Of a DNA stretch of 64,000 nt, positions 10,560-20,984 are shown piece after piece (position 1 is the first letter of the stretch; every line of letters starts with the position of its first letter). The notes below the pieces were generated by a model. That model worked only from the letters and a program-made list of their open reading frames with translations, was not told where the DNA came from and did not search any database. Origin of the DNA: Branchiostoma belcheri (taxonomy: Eukaryota; Chordata; Leptocardii; Amphioxiformes; Branchiostomatidae); NCBI RefSeq assembly GCF_001625305.1, contig NW_017802480.1, forward strand, positions 799,787 through 863,786, written 5' to 3'. The translations under genes were made by a program, and so were the position numbers.

Positions 10560-11058
10560 GTGGTTTAGAGGATTTCTGTATTTTCAGTACTGGTTCTAGT
10601 ACCTTACATAACTGACATATGTACCATATCTGTTTCTTGTGGTGTCACTGCAAATGTGTTAATGGCCCTTAGGCGTAACACGCCTTTTCTCTGGTGGTTT
10701 AAGTACACACATTTAAATGACATATGTGCTATTTCTGTTTCTAATTCTGATTCTGTATCACTGTAAATGTGTTAATTGCCCTTGGCTTGTTGATCATACA
10801 GTGCATTAAATTCAAATAAACGCCTACGCTCTGCATATCTAAATCAAATCTTGTTTAAAGCTATAGCGTACTGTATATAGCTATCTAATGAGCATCAGCT
10901 ACCACATGCTGATGTCTAAATTCATTTTACGACCGTTGAATGGAACAGCAAACCTTAAACTTCAATATACTACCATTTGTCTAACAAATGGTTGTGGAAA
11001 CCTCTCTCCCCCCGTCTAACTTTACAAACTGAAATTGAGACAGTCTAATACTTTTTCT
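10560..11058. other. No gene seen; short duplicated segment
   Basis: A segment including ACATATG..C.ATTTCTGTTTCT, CTGTAAATGTGTTAAT and TGCCCTT occurs at about 10612-10680 and again at about 10718-10790. Otherwise nothing is supported. Confidence 0.4.
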
Positions 11059-11372
11059 CCCCCTCTCAGTCTCTACCCGCTCTCTATGCTGTATCTAGAA
11101 AGAGATTGATGGCGAGGCTGATACAGGCGTTAGGAGATATCCACACAGGCATTAGCGCCTCCTAGAGCGGGATTTTACCGACTCGAGTCTTGAGTCTCTA
11201 CCGCTTTCTCTCTCCCTTTCTTTTCTCTCTCCCCGCTCTCTCTGTTGTATCTCTATTTAGTTATCTGGAAAGAGATTGATGGCCAGACTGATGCAGGCGT
11301 TAGGAGATATCCACACAGGCATTAGCGCCTCCGAGAGCGGGATTTTACCGACTCGAGCCTTGAGTAGACGTG
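11059..11372. repeat. Two-unit tandem repeat, 170-bp period
   Basis: AAAGAGATTGATGGC followed by GGCGTTAGGAGATATCCACA, GGCATTAGCGCCTCC and GGGATTTTACCGACTCGAG occurs at about 11098-11196 and 11268-11366 with few differences. CT-rich tracts precede each unit. Confidence 0.75.
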
Positions 11373-11964
11373 AGATCTGCGATACCGTACTGTAGTTATC
11401 ACACGCCACCAGGCAGCAGAACTAGTCTCCTTCAGAATAACACCACGGAGTCAAAACTGTAAAATTTAGCGGAAAAGGGAAGAATAATTGGCAAGGGGAG
11501 TTAAGTCAACCTATGGATGCACATTTACACTTCCGAGGGGAAAATGAAACCCTAATGGTGGACCTACTCCTGTGGAGAGTCAGACCTCAAAGTTTTGCCG
11601 AATTTTATTATCCTAAATTTCCTAACCCTTTTAGTAAGGCATTGTGGAGGCTACTGCAGGAGTAGAGTAACGTCTAAAAACACCGAATCCATAGCCTGGT
11701 AGCCAGACCATCGTAGGCTCGCAGGTATCTCCACGGTGCTGAAAGTACTGCCCACCCACCCAGGTCCATTGGCGTACGCCGTTTTTTTATTGGATCGATT
11801 TCAATTAGTTCTTTTACGAAGAACACGCAAAATAGTTTAATATCAGAACACTTAAGCTCTGTATGGTGAAGTTGGGGCCTTAAGGGTACTGGAACACAGG
11901 ACAGCAATAGGTTGAAACGTCAGTTTGAATATTTCATAATGTGTAACCCCAGAGCCCTATGCTT
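11373..11964. other. No gene seen
   Basis: A 77-codon minus ORF (11674-11907) has no recognisable domain. Confidence 0.4.
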
Positions 11965-12420
11965 AGAAAGACTGGGGCCGGTAAAAAACAGCCCTAAGCC
12001 GGCCTGTGGCGAATGATTAGCCTCTACCAGGCTTCGGGAGGCGGCTGGAAAGAGTAGAAATCGGTCAAATACTCTACTCTTTCAGCCGTCTCCCGAAGCC
12101 TGGTAGAGGTTAGAGAATAGTACCCATGCTAACTGGGGCCGGTAAACCAGCCCTAAGCCAGCCTGTAGAAAATTATACCCAGGCTACAGCATTCCCAGCG
12201 AAAGACAAACGACAGGGTAACCAGACAGACTGATAACCAGGCTATATTGAGGCCGGTAAAACAGCCCTAAACCAGCCTGTGGAGAACGGTACCCAGGCTA
12301 GACTGGGGCCGGTAAAACAGCCCTAAGCCAGCCTGTAGAAAATTATACCCAGGCTACAGCATCCCCAGCGAAAGACAAACGACAGGGTACCGCGTGTAAT
12401 AACCCCGTGGAGGCTGGAAT
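11965..12420. repeat. Tandem repeat around GGGGCCGGTAAAACAGCCCT
   Basis: Units begin near 11968, 12131, 12250 and 12302. They share GGCCGGTAAAACAGCCCTAA, GCCAGCCTGT and ACCCAGGCTA; some carry CCCAGCGAAAGACAAACGAC. The first unit is split by the family A MITE at 12018-12112. Confidence 0.7.
12018..12112. mobile_element. MITE family A, copy 4: two terminal repeats, no centre
   Basis: TAGCCTCTACCAGGCTTCGG...AGTAGAAATCGGTCAAA is followed directly by the inverted repeat (TACTCTTTCAGCCGTCTCCC...CCTGGTAGAGGTTA). The GGAGTTGGTCCGCT core present in the other copies is absent, leaving a 95-bp palindrome. Confidence 0.8.
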
Positions 12421-12614
12421 AGTTTTAATGAGCTCGGGCTGCCCCAAGTCATGTTTTCTAAATCAACACGACGTGCTCGGAATGTTGGCAGGAAAGTTTG
12501 GTGTGGTGTTAAACAATCGCAATTGTAGTTTGTTGTGTGGCACTGTTAAGATAAGTTTAAAAAAAACGTGAGTGCAGCGCAACACAACGTGATCGGAATG
12601 TGAGCAGGCAAGTT
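12421..12614. other. Short duplicated spacer
   Basis: AACACGACGTGCTCGGAATG (12466-) and AACACAACGTGATCGGAATG (12580-) mark a small direct duplication. No gene. Confidence 0.4.
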
Positions 12615-12780
12615 TGTGGGGTCGTGTGGCGTAGCGGCTGTTGTGTCCCAAACCGTGCCTTGTCCCAAACCATGCCCAGACCGTGCCTTGTCCCAAATCA
12701 TGCCTGGGCTGCATTGGTCACGGCATAAAATAAGTTGATATAACTTGAGTGTGCCGTCACAATGTGTCTAGTCAGAGGCA
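12615..12780 (+). mobile_element. SINE-like fragment sharing a 3' tail with the 16.5-kb SINE
   Basis: The head GTCGTGTGGCGTAGCGG and tail CGGCATAAAATAAGTTGATA / TAACTTGAGTGTGCCGTCAC match the tRNA-derived element at 16482-16715. The middle is replaced by short CCAAACCGTGCCTTGTC repeats, and the B box is not preserved. Confidence 0.5.
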
Positions 12781-15390
12781 GCAGATGCCGTAAACTGATT
12801 TTGACTGCTGATTGTAGTTCTGCCTTCGGGAAACTCCTCACAATTTGCATCCAAGAACAGTTCATCATCATTCTTCATTATTAAAAGTTTCCAGAGGTTT
12901 AAAGTTATTTAAAATCAGTAACACTAAGACAATACACATGGGTAGTACACTGATTTTGACTGCTGATTGTACTTCTGCCTTCGGCAAATTTGCATCCAAG
13001 AACAGTTCATCATCATCATGATCATTCATTACCTTACAGGCGAGGTGCAGGATTAATACCGTTATTAGAGAGGTGAGGCAGCGCAGTTGGAAGTCACAGT
13101 GGGGCCTTCTACCTAAAAATGAGAGTCTACCGATAGAGGTCCCGATTGGAGTCTGTAAATTTGAAGATATTCGCTTAAAAGACACTCAGAACTTTTCAAC
13201 TTTGATTCATGTCGAACGTTTGCACAAGTTGACAATGCATTAAAAGTTTCTAGAAGTTTACAGTTATTTAAAATCAGTAACACTAAGACAATACACGGGG
13301 GTCGTAGACTGATTTTGCCTGTTGATTGTAGTTCTGAGGAAACTCCTGACAATTTGCATCCAAGAACAATTGATCATCATTATCATCATTCATTACCTTA
13401 CAGGCGAGGTGCGGGATTAATGCCGTTATTAGAGAGGTGAGGCAGCGCAGTTGGAAGTCACAGTGGGGCCTTCTCCCTCAACCCATAGAGGTCCCGATTG
13501 GAGTTTGTAAGTTTGAAGATATTCTCTTACAAACGACACTCAGAACTTTTAAAACTTTGATTCATGTCGAACGTTTGCACAAGCTGACAATGCATTAAAA
13601 GTTTCTAGAAGTTTACAGTTATTTAAAATCAGTAACATCAAGACAATACACAGGGGTAGTACACTGATTTTGACTTCTGATTGTAGTTCTGACTTCGGGA
13701 AATTCCTGACAATTTGCATCCAAGAACAGTTGATCATCATTATCATCATTCATTACCTTACAGGCGAGGTGCAGGATTAATACCGTTATTAGAGAGGTGA
13801 GGCAACTCTGTGCATTGACGGGGGGCGACATAAACTTCCCGTTACCTTTGACCAATTCAGTGGCCTATGATGTCATCTCATTAACATAAACTAGCTCTAG
13901 TGGCGCGAACCTGAAGAAGGTTGAAGTACAATCGAAGGAGATTACGCCTAGCTTGAGACCTCAGCTGAGTAAGTTATGAATGAATGAATGATGGTTTATT
14001 GACATCAAACGGCAAGGCACTCACACAATAGAGGAGAAGTGGACAATTGCATTAAAAGTTTCTAGAAGTTGACAATTGCATTAAAAGTTTCTAGAAGTTG
14101 TTGACAATTGCATTAAAAGTTTCTAGAAGTTTGCAGTTATTCAAAATCAGTAACACTAAAACAATACACAGGGGTCGTAGACTGATTTTGACCGCTGATT
14201 GTAGTTCTGCCTTCGGGAAACTCCTGACAATTTGCATCCAAGAACATTTCATCATCATTATTCATTATTAAAAGTTGCCAGAGGTTTACAGTTATTTAAA
14301 ATCAGTAACATCAAGACAATACACAGGGGTCGTAGACTGATTTTGACTGCTGATTGTAGTTCTGCCTTCGGCAAATTTGCATCCAAGAACAGTTGATCAT
14401 CATTATCATCATTCATTACCTTACAGACGAGGTGTGTGGATTAATACCGTTATTAGAGAGGTGAGGCAGCGCAGTTGGAAGTCACAGTGGGGCCTTCTCC
14501 CTCAAAATGAGAGTCTACCGATAGAGATCCAGATTGGAGTCTGTAAGTTTGAAGATATTCGCTTAAAAGACACTCAGAACGTTTCAACTTTGATTCATGT
14601 CAAAAGTTTGCACAAGTTGACAATGCATTAAAAGTTTCTAGAAGTTTACAGTTATTTAAAATCAGTAACACTAAGACAATACACATGGGTCGTACGCTGA
14701 TTTTGACTGCTGATTGTAGTTCTGCCTTCGGGACATTTGCATCCAAGAACAATTCATCATCATTATCATCATTCATTATCTTACAGGCGAGGTGGGGGAT
14801 TAATGTCGTTATTAGAGAGGTGAGGCAGCTCTGTGCATTGACGGGGGGCGACATTAACTTCCCGTTACCTTTGACCAATTCAGTGGCCTATGATGTCATC
14901 GCATTAACATAACGAATTAACTCTGGTGGCGCAAAACTGAAGAAGGTTAAAGTATAGATGAAGGAGAATAAGTCTAGCCTGAAACCTCAGCTGAGTAAGT
15001 TATGAATAAATGAATAATGGTTTATTGACATTAAACAGCAATTAAAAGACACTCACACAATAGAAAAGAAGTTGATAATTGCATTAAAAGTTTCTAGAAG
15101 TTGACAATTGCATTAAAAGTTTTTAGAGGATTACAGTTATCTAAAATCAGTAACACAAAGACAAGCAGCGATGGGCCAGACAAAAACACACAAGCTGATT
15201 TTGACTACTGATTGTAGTTCTGCCTTCGGCAAATTTGCATCCTAGAACAATTCATCATCATTATCATCATTCATTACCTGCAAGGCGAGGTGTTTGGATT
15301 AATACCGTTATTAGAGAGGTGAGGCAGCGCAGTTGGAAGTCACAGTGGGGCCTTCTCCCTCAAAATGAGAACATTTGTCATAACTGCCGT
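12781..15390. repeat. Complex satellite array, ~350-550-bp units
   Basis: Ordered blocks recur: TTAAAAGTTTCTAGAAGTTT, TTATTTAAAATCAGTAACAC, CTGATTTTGACTGCTGATTG, TTTGCATCCAAGAACA, ATCATCATT, GAGGTGCGGGATTAATACCG, TTAGAGAGGTGAGGCAGCGC, TCACAGTGGGGCCTTCT, ATAGAGGTCCCGATTGGAGT and AGATATTCGCTTAAAAGACA. Array-wide copies start near 12890, 13245, 13600, 14110, 14270, 14635 and 15120. Some units also contain GGTTTATTGACAT followed by CACTCACACAATAG. Units differ by deletion of whole blocks. ORFs of 66-105 codons here are repeat shadows. Confidence 0.85.
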
Positions 15391-15529
15391 AAAACTGTCA
15401 AAACGGCGTAAACAAGGCCGTTAATTTCCATCTTCTCGCCGCATGAGCTAATTTTTATCGCGTTCTGGCATCAGCTTGGGGCCTGCAGAAGCTGTCACCC
15501 GTCAAATCACGTTCTGTGGCCTCAGGGTT

Positions 15530-15890
15530 AAAATATGTACATGTCAGAATAGAGACTCAGATCTGGTGCGATTCTATGATAGAGACCCCGATTGGAGTCA
15601 GTAAGTTTTTAAGATATTCGCTTAAACTTGTCTGAGACAGTCAGAACTTTTAAAAGTTAGATTCATGTCACTTTAGATCTATGGATCGACTTGAAATTTA
15701 GGACACATTAACAGCATCCTGATTAAAATATGTACATGTCAGTGTAGAGACTCCTATCTGGTGCGATTCTATGATAGAGACCCCGATTTGAGTCGGTAAG
15801 TTTTAAGATATTCGCTTAAAATTGTCTGAGACAGTCAAAACTTTTAAACTTTGATTCATGTCACTTTAGATGGATTGACTTGAAATTCTG
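15530..15890. repeat. Two-unit tandem repeat, ~193 bp
   Basis: TTAAAATATGTACATGTCAG, TCTGGTGCGATTCTATGATA, GAGACCCCGATT, AAGATATTCGCTTAAA, TTGTCTGAGACAGTCA and TTCATGTCACTTTAGAT appear twice in order. It shares the AGATATTCGCTTAAA and GACCCCGATT blocks with the preceding satellite and is probably an offshoot of it. Confidence 0.75.
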
Positions 15891-15974
15891 GATTTGAATA
15901 AGGGAAACCTCCCTAACACATTAACAGCATACAGCTTGCAGTCTCTGTCGAAAAAGACTCTATCCTTACATATC

Positions 15975-16060
15975 TGGTGTGTTACGAAGCTGGTGTGTTA
16001 CGCCGAAGGGTGGTTATACTGGCTATACAGATCCAGATACAGATATTTACAGATACAAGT
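15975..16060 (+). repeat. Family D repeat, partial copy
   Basis: GAAGCTGGTGTGTTACGCCG, GGTGGTTATACTGGCTATAC and AGATACAGAT match the 3' part of the elements at 601 and 4005. The GC-rich block is missing. Confidence 0.6.
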
Positions 16061-16481
16061 ACAAAATATACAGGTGACCCAGCTTTCAAAAGGTTATCGT
16101 TACCAAGGAGGCTCTTTATCATTACCAACTTGTAGAATTCATCACTATAATTGCAGGGTTTTCATAAACATACAGCTGCTAAAACAAACGGTGCTCTGTG
16201 ACACATTACTGGGTGCATACCACCAGGGTTCCCATTACAAGTATATTAGTTCTACTTTATGAGAGACGTAGTGATGCACTTCCCGAAGTTGGGCATACTT
16301 TTACATGTATTCTGCAACACCCCGGACCACATAGACATATGTATAGAGAAAGATCAATGCATAGATACAATATCTCACAAAACACATGTACACCTTCAGG
16401 CCTATATGTATGTATATATATACATTAGTTCTACTTTATGAAATAGTACATTATACTTAGTAATGCGCTTACCCAAAGTAA
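16061..16481. other. No gene seen; short direct repeat
   Basis: TATTAGTTCTACTTTATGA occurs at about 16244-16262 and (CATTAGTTCTACTTTATGA) at about 16423-16441. Sequence between them (GTATAGAGAAAG..., ACACATGTACACCTTCAGGC) has a relative at about 16780-16850. Confidence 0.4.
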
Positions 16482-16715
16482 AGTGGCGTCGTGTGGTGTG
16501 GTGTAGCGTCAGCGTGCTCGACTCGGAACCAAGAGGTCCCGGATCGAGTCCTGACACGCCACCGATCTTGTGCCCTTGGGAAAGGCACTTAACACGCTTT
16601 CCTCACTTCACTCATGTGAAAATGAGTATTGCCTTGTCATGTATTCGTCCTATGCGTTGGTGGCGGCATAAAATAAGATGATATAACTTGAGTGTGCCGT
16701 CACCATGTCTAGTCA
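16482..16715 (+). mobile_element. tRNA-derived SINE
   Basis: The head (16482-16563) is tRNA-like. A GTGGCGT start can pair with ACGCCAC at its end, there is an A-box-like TAGCGTCAGC, and a B box GGATCGAGTCC sits at 16541-16551. A tRNA-unrelated body follows (TTGTGCCCTTGGGAAAGGCA, CTTAACACGC), then the tail CGGCATAAAATAAGATGATA shared with about 12717-12770. The anticodon arm is not a convincing functional tRNA, so I call it a SINE. Confidence 0.65.
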
Positions 16716-17079
16716 TGAAATATAGGAATATAAAACAAAAGATGGGCATAATTTTTTCTGCATCACCCTGTACCACACAAACATATGTAGCATAGATACA
16801 AAGACACGGTATCTCCTGAAACACATGTATACCTTCAGGCCTTCACAGATATATGTAGACAGATATATGTATATATGCGCCAAAGGCCACGAAGAGCACA
16901 TAAACGCGACACGTCAGGGGCTACAAATCGCCCGGTCTGCAAAGTAATAAGCTGTAGATCATCTGTCGGTGCTGAAAGTATTAGATTATTAAAAACAAAA
17001 TCGATATTGCCTGTGCAGGGTCGACCCCTTTCCCATCCGTCTTCGGAAAGACTGTTAGCGGGAAGCCCGGTTTTTATCG
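16716..17079. other. No gene seen
   Basis: Contains a second version of ACACATGTATACCTTCAGGC (about 16820), related to 16380-16405. No supported ORF. Confidence 0.35.
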
Positions 17080-17685
17080 TTTAGGCGACACCGACTTAAT
17101 TTTATGGATGACATCCTCTGAAGACCCCCAAACTAGCGCGCGCGGGCGAATAAAAAAAAATCAGACCAAAAATAAAAATGCTACTAAACCGCAGGAATAC
17201 AAAGCTGGTAGTGTAAATTTGCGGCAGTACAGTAACCTATGCGACAAGCCGGCACATGCTGGCTTTTTGCGGAATTTATGAATCGACACTGTACGTCTGT
17301 ACTGAGTTCTTGAGTCGTGGAGCTTCGGAAATACTGTCAGTGGGAAACCTGTCCTTGCTGAGAATGTTCGAATGCTGAAAATCTGGCCCCATAAAGTAAC
17401 CTCACAATTTGAAAATGTAGGAATCTTATTTTTTGGCCTGCCTTGTTTTTTTCACCCTATCGCACTAGACGAGGCTCTGATTTATTATTTTGTCTTTTAC
17501 TTCCACTGTGTTGCAGTGTTGTATTTTATTCCTTCAAAAAGATTTAACAAGGTTTATGATCTCAAAATTTGAAAATGTACGAATCTTTTTTTTTTGGCCT
17601 TGCCTTGTTTTTTTCGCCCTATCGCATCAGATTTGAAGTCTTCGGAAAATATCATCCATAAAATTTACCTGCTGTGGCCTTACGT
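17080..17685. mobile_element. ~600-bp inverted-repeat element H, copy 1
   Basis: It starts near AGGCGACACCGACTTAATTT / TATGGATGACATCC and ends with the inverted form (ATATCATCCATAAAATTTAC, then TGGCCTTA). The interior carries CTCTGAAGACCCCCAAACTA, GCGCGCGCGGGCGAATAAA, GCTGGCTTTTTGCGGAATTT and GTTCTTGAGTCGTGGAGCTT. The same blocks occur in reverse order and orientation in 20350-20978. No transposase ORF is visible; it is a non-autonomous DNA element by structure. Confidence 0.7.
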
Positions 17686-17914
17686 GGGAAACGCGTTTTT
17701 TTAATCGTTCCGGAGTGGATTTGGGTCACTCAGACGGGTTCCCATCTATCGGTGCGGACACGCGCGAGTGCGGCTCCGCTTCCGCGTGTCAGAATCGCAC
17801 GCCGCACACATACTTTCACGTCGGGAACCGCGTGTCAGATTTGCACGTACACGTGTTGATGGGTGCTACGTGACTTGGGTTGTCCTATAGCGCTACGTGC
17901 TTTGTATTCTGGTC
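17686..17914. other. Short GC-richer spacer
   Basis: No supported feature; a 61-codon ORF (17674-17859) is not convincing. Confidence 0.35.
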
Positions 17915-18105
17915 GTAAAGCAGTTACTCTAGCAACTGGATATGAGTTTGGAAACGGTCAGACGTTTCAGGTAGTATCCACTAGCTTTCGTCAGTGACTG
18001 AGAGACCAGAGGAGAAATGCGGGTTTATAAGGATAAACGTTTCCAAAATCATATCCAGTTGTTTGAGTAACTGCTTATTATCTGGATATCTAACCTTCAT
18101 CAATG
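17915..18105. mobile_element. Foldback element, family I, copy 2
   Basis: CAGTTACTCTAGCAACTGGA / TATGAGTTTGGAAACG on the left and CGTTTCCAAAATCATATCCA / GTTGTTTGAGTAACTGC on the right are inverted. The centre includes AGACGTTTCAGGTAGTATCC and TCGTCAGTGACTGAGAGACC. It is longer than the copy at 2062. Confidence 0.7.
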
Positions 18106-18127
18106 TAAACTTCACACTTGCAGGCCT

Positions 18128-18385
18128 GGTGTATTATCCAGAACCGTGCTTTATCCAGAACCGTGCTTTATCCAGAACCATGCTCAGGCACAGTTCTGGA
18201 TAGTCCACGCGTATCCAGAACTGTGCGTTATCCAGAGCCTGGCAGGCACAGATCTGGATAGTCCACGCGTATCCAGAACTGTGCCTACGTTCTTGAATAC
18301 GCGGAGACTATCCAGAACCGTGCCTGATCCTACCCCTAACCCATTCAGGCATAGAACTAGACAGGCATAGTTCTGGAATCTGGAT
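18128..18385. repeat. GGTTCTGGATA repeat cluster C3
   Basis: TATCCAGAACCGTGCTTTATCC occurs in two direct copies, then inverted and direct copies separated by GTCCACGCGTATCCAGAAC. It ends with CCCATTCAGGCATAGAACTA, as the other clusters do. Confidence 0.75.
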
Positions 18386-18875
18386 ACAATAAGGCTCTTC
18401 CTTATGATGTAATAAATTTATAATATAAATGCCAACAGAACATACAAACCTTTAAAAAGATTTGTTCCATACCTATGAAATTCACGAGCGATCTGTCAAC
18501 GCCATTGTCGCTCAGTGTAAAGCTAGGTGTACCATATTGCTACTGAGTGACATTTTCAATGTACACGTTGATTCATATAACGTGACTGAGCATTTCTAGA
18601 TCTAACGCTGTTTTGTATTCTGCCCGTTAAGTTCCATAAACTCAATTACGTGACAGTTGTGGCAATGCGATTCCCACAGACAGTGAGTAATGTTGTTTGG
18701 AAGTTGGCTCTCTCCAGGAATGTTGGGCGATTGTGCGAGCATATGGCAGCCGTGAGGGACAATCAAAACACTGGAAAATTAAGTCAGGTGTAAAAAAAAA
18801 AGGAAGAACTTGCAATGCAATAATTGAATTCGTTTTTCAAGTAGTCCTACTGGATACGATGCCATGTGGTCACAT
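18386..18875. other. No gene seen
   Basis: Only short ORFs without features. Confidence 0.4.
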
Positions 18876-18980
18876 CCATCGTAGGTTGTCGCACGATTTT
18901 GATGTAGAATTTCCAAGTGGGCTGTAACAGAGCCAACTGCCGACAAGGATCTAAGACAGCCTTTTCCGTAATGTCTAAAG
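18876..18980. repeat. Dispersed repeat shared with 38411-38505
   Basis: CGATTTTGATGTAGAATTTCC, CTGTAACAGAGCCAACTGCC and ACAAGGATCTAAGACAGCCT match, at about 80% by eye, the segment at 38411-38505 (CGATTTTGATACTGTAGAAT, CTGTGACAGAACCAACCACT). Degenerate CGTACAACGACC-like motifs follow at 19030-19095. Confidence 0.6.
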
Positions 18981-19269
18981 GCATATGAATTTTGCAGGAG
19001 AAATGCACGGGCCTTTGGTTTTGTGATCGTGCGAAGTCCGTACAACGACCATACGACGACCATACAACGATCCCACAACATCGTACAACGAACGCATAGC
19101 GTATGCGATCGGGATCTTATGCTTAGATGGGAGAGTAAATAACTAAAAGTATGTGACGCAATATTACTATTAGTCAAGCACTTTACACGAATCCAAAAGC
19201 AAACAGCGAGGTTGAAATATTTGCCAGCGACACGATTCAGCTGAACCCGTGCGTGTAACTACAACGTGT

Positions 19270-19740
19270 AAATTTGGCCCTCTGCCACCTGTTTCAATCT
19301 AAAGACGTAAAGTACATGTATTCCTTCTTCTTGTCACGTCGTTCGGATGTCAACCGTGACATTTAATTATTGTGGCATTTGCAGTCTCATAGGAAGCTGC
19401 TCGAACCCCCTGTTGTATTTCGAACACGCCGAACCCCCGTTTTATTTCGAACATGTCGAACCCCTGTTCTATTTCGAACACGTCGAACCCCCTATTCTAT
19501 TTCGAACATATCGAACCCCTGTTCTATTTCGAACATGTCGAACCACCTGTCGAACATGTCAAACGACATCGTGTACGTGTGGCACTCTGCCACCTGTTTC
19601 AATCTCAAAACGTGAATTACATGTTTTAATTTCTTCCTCTTGTCAAGTCGTTCGGATGTCAACCGTGACATTTAATTACTCCCGCATTTGCATTGTCACA
19701 GGAAGCTGCTGTGGGAATTGCTTCATCTCGCTGAATGCGG
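19270..19740. repeat. CGAAC minisatellite flanked by a ~125-bp direct duplication
   Basis: A 27-bp unit (TTCTATTTCGAACACGTCGA + ACCCCC) is repeated about six times at 19395-19570. On both sides lies the same sequence: CTGCCACCTGTTTCAATCT, TCGTTCGGATGTCAACCGTG, ACATTTAATTA and AGGAAGCTGCT at about 19275-19397 and 19583-19712. The period is a multiple of 3, so frames stay open (for example 19347-19775), but these are not genes. Confidence 0.75.
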
Positions 19741-20349
19741 GTTGTAATTCCTCGAATCTTATAATTATGAGATGATCCTTTGGGAAAAGATCTACTCCAA
19801 ATTATAAATGTGTCGTATATCTTTGTCGACGATGCGATGAAAAAAATGAAAACTTGAAATTGGAGAGTTCAAACCTCTGTAATGTACTGTGAATCTACCA
19901 AACCTTCAAACACACAAGCAAACACGCACAGAGAGACAAAGACACATAAAACAGAACCCCCGTGTCTGGAGGCAATAAAAAAATACGCGGAACGTGTCCG
20001 TACTTATAAACAACACTCATTTAGATTGCAACCTGACCTTAACGACAATCTTTGGTCACAAAATCATCCCCCTTCCCTTTCCTGTTGGAATGCTACTCTC
20101 CTGCATTCAAATACCTTCAAATTAAACAGACACTGAGACAAACATACCAAAAGCAACATCTCCGTACAAAAATGTAATAAAAAAAGTACGCGGAACGTGA
20201 TCGTACTTGTAATCCACACTTACACATGCCACAGACGTCCGGCCGTGAACTCGCGCCATACGTACGGCACGTCTGGGGATCACGGTTTGCCTCTTTCCCG
20301 CTGACTCGTGCCCATAACGTGTGCCGGGGAATACCAAACCGGACCATTA
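19741..20349. other. No gene seen; ~200-bp diverged duplication
   Basis: AAAAAATACGCGGAACGTGT followed by CCGTACTTATAA (about 19977) recurs as AAAAAAGTACGCGGAACGTG followed by ATCGTACTTGTAA (about 20180). Each is preceded by an ACAGA/ACAAA-rich tract. Confidence 0.4.
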
Positions 20350-20442
20350 GGTAGGCCACATCTCCTTAATTTTATGGATAACATCCGCGCGCGCAAGGAT
20401 AACATCCGCGCGCGCAATGATTTTTTGCCCGTTCTCCAAAAA

Positions 20443-20473
<31 letters not shown>

Positions 20474-20978
20474 GAGAGAGACAGAGAGACAGACAGAAAG
20501 AGAGAGACAGACAGACAGACAGAGACAGAGATAGACAGAGAGAGACACAGAGAGAGAGAGGGAGAGACAGAGAGAGAGACAGAGAGAGACGCACAGAGAG
20601 AGAGAGAGAGAGAGAGAGAAAGAGGGATAGAGAGAAAGCGCGCACGTCCTCCGAGGCTCTGGCCTGGGTAGGCCATGGTAGTTAGCGACAATACGGAGAC
20701 GGTGGTAACTCTGGAGGACGGCACCCAGGCTACCGAAGCTCCACGACTCAAGAACTCAGTACATACATACGGTGCTGATTCATAAATTCCGCAAAAAGCC
20801 AGCATGTGTCATATACGTCGCTATGTACTGCCGTAAATTCACAATACCAGCTTTGCATTCCTGTGATTTAGTAGCATTTTATTTTTGGCCGGAATTTATT
20901 TTTATTCGCCCGCGCGCACTAGTATGGGGGTCTTCAGAGGATGTCATCCATAAAATTAAGACGGCATCGCCTTACTTT
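20350..20978. mobile_element. ~600-bp inverted-repeat element H, copy 2, with GA microsatellite
   Basis: It starts AGGTAGGCCACATCTCCTTA / ATTTTATGGATAACATCC and ends GGATGTCATCCATAAAATTA / AGACGGCATCGCCTTA. The right half is the reverse complement of the left half of the copy at 17080 (AAGCTCCACGACTCAAGAAC, AAATTCCGCAAAAAGCCAGC, TTCGCCCGCGCGCACTAGTA). A GA/GACA tract at 20442-20635 sits in the interior, and the large ORFs there are low complexity. No transposase. Confidence 0.7.
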
Positions 20979-20984
20979 AAACAA

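Noticed and set aside
12868-14912. Several related 66-105-codon ORFs that look like a small gene family
   Set aside because: They recur because the satellite unit recurs; they start and stop at different blocks and carry indels that ignore frame.
16482-16563. Possible functional tRNA gene
   Set aside because: The A-box and anticodon arm are imperfect and the sequence continues into a SINE body and tail shared with another locus.
19347-19775. 142-codon ORF with FYFEHVEP repeats
   Set aside because: 27-bp minisatellite translated; a different frame gives an equally regular peptide.
20280-20805. ORFs of 121-152 codons rich in Ser/Leu or Arg/Glu on both strands
   Set aside because: They are translations of the GA/GACA microsatellite and have no composition or domain typical of a real protein.
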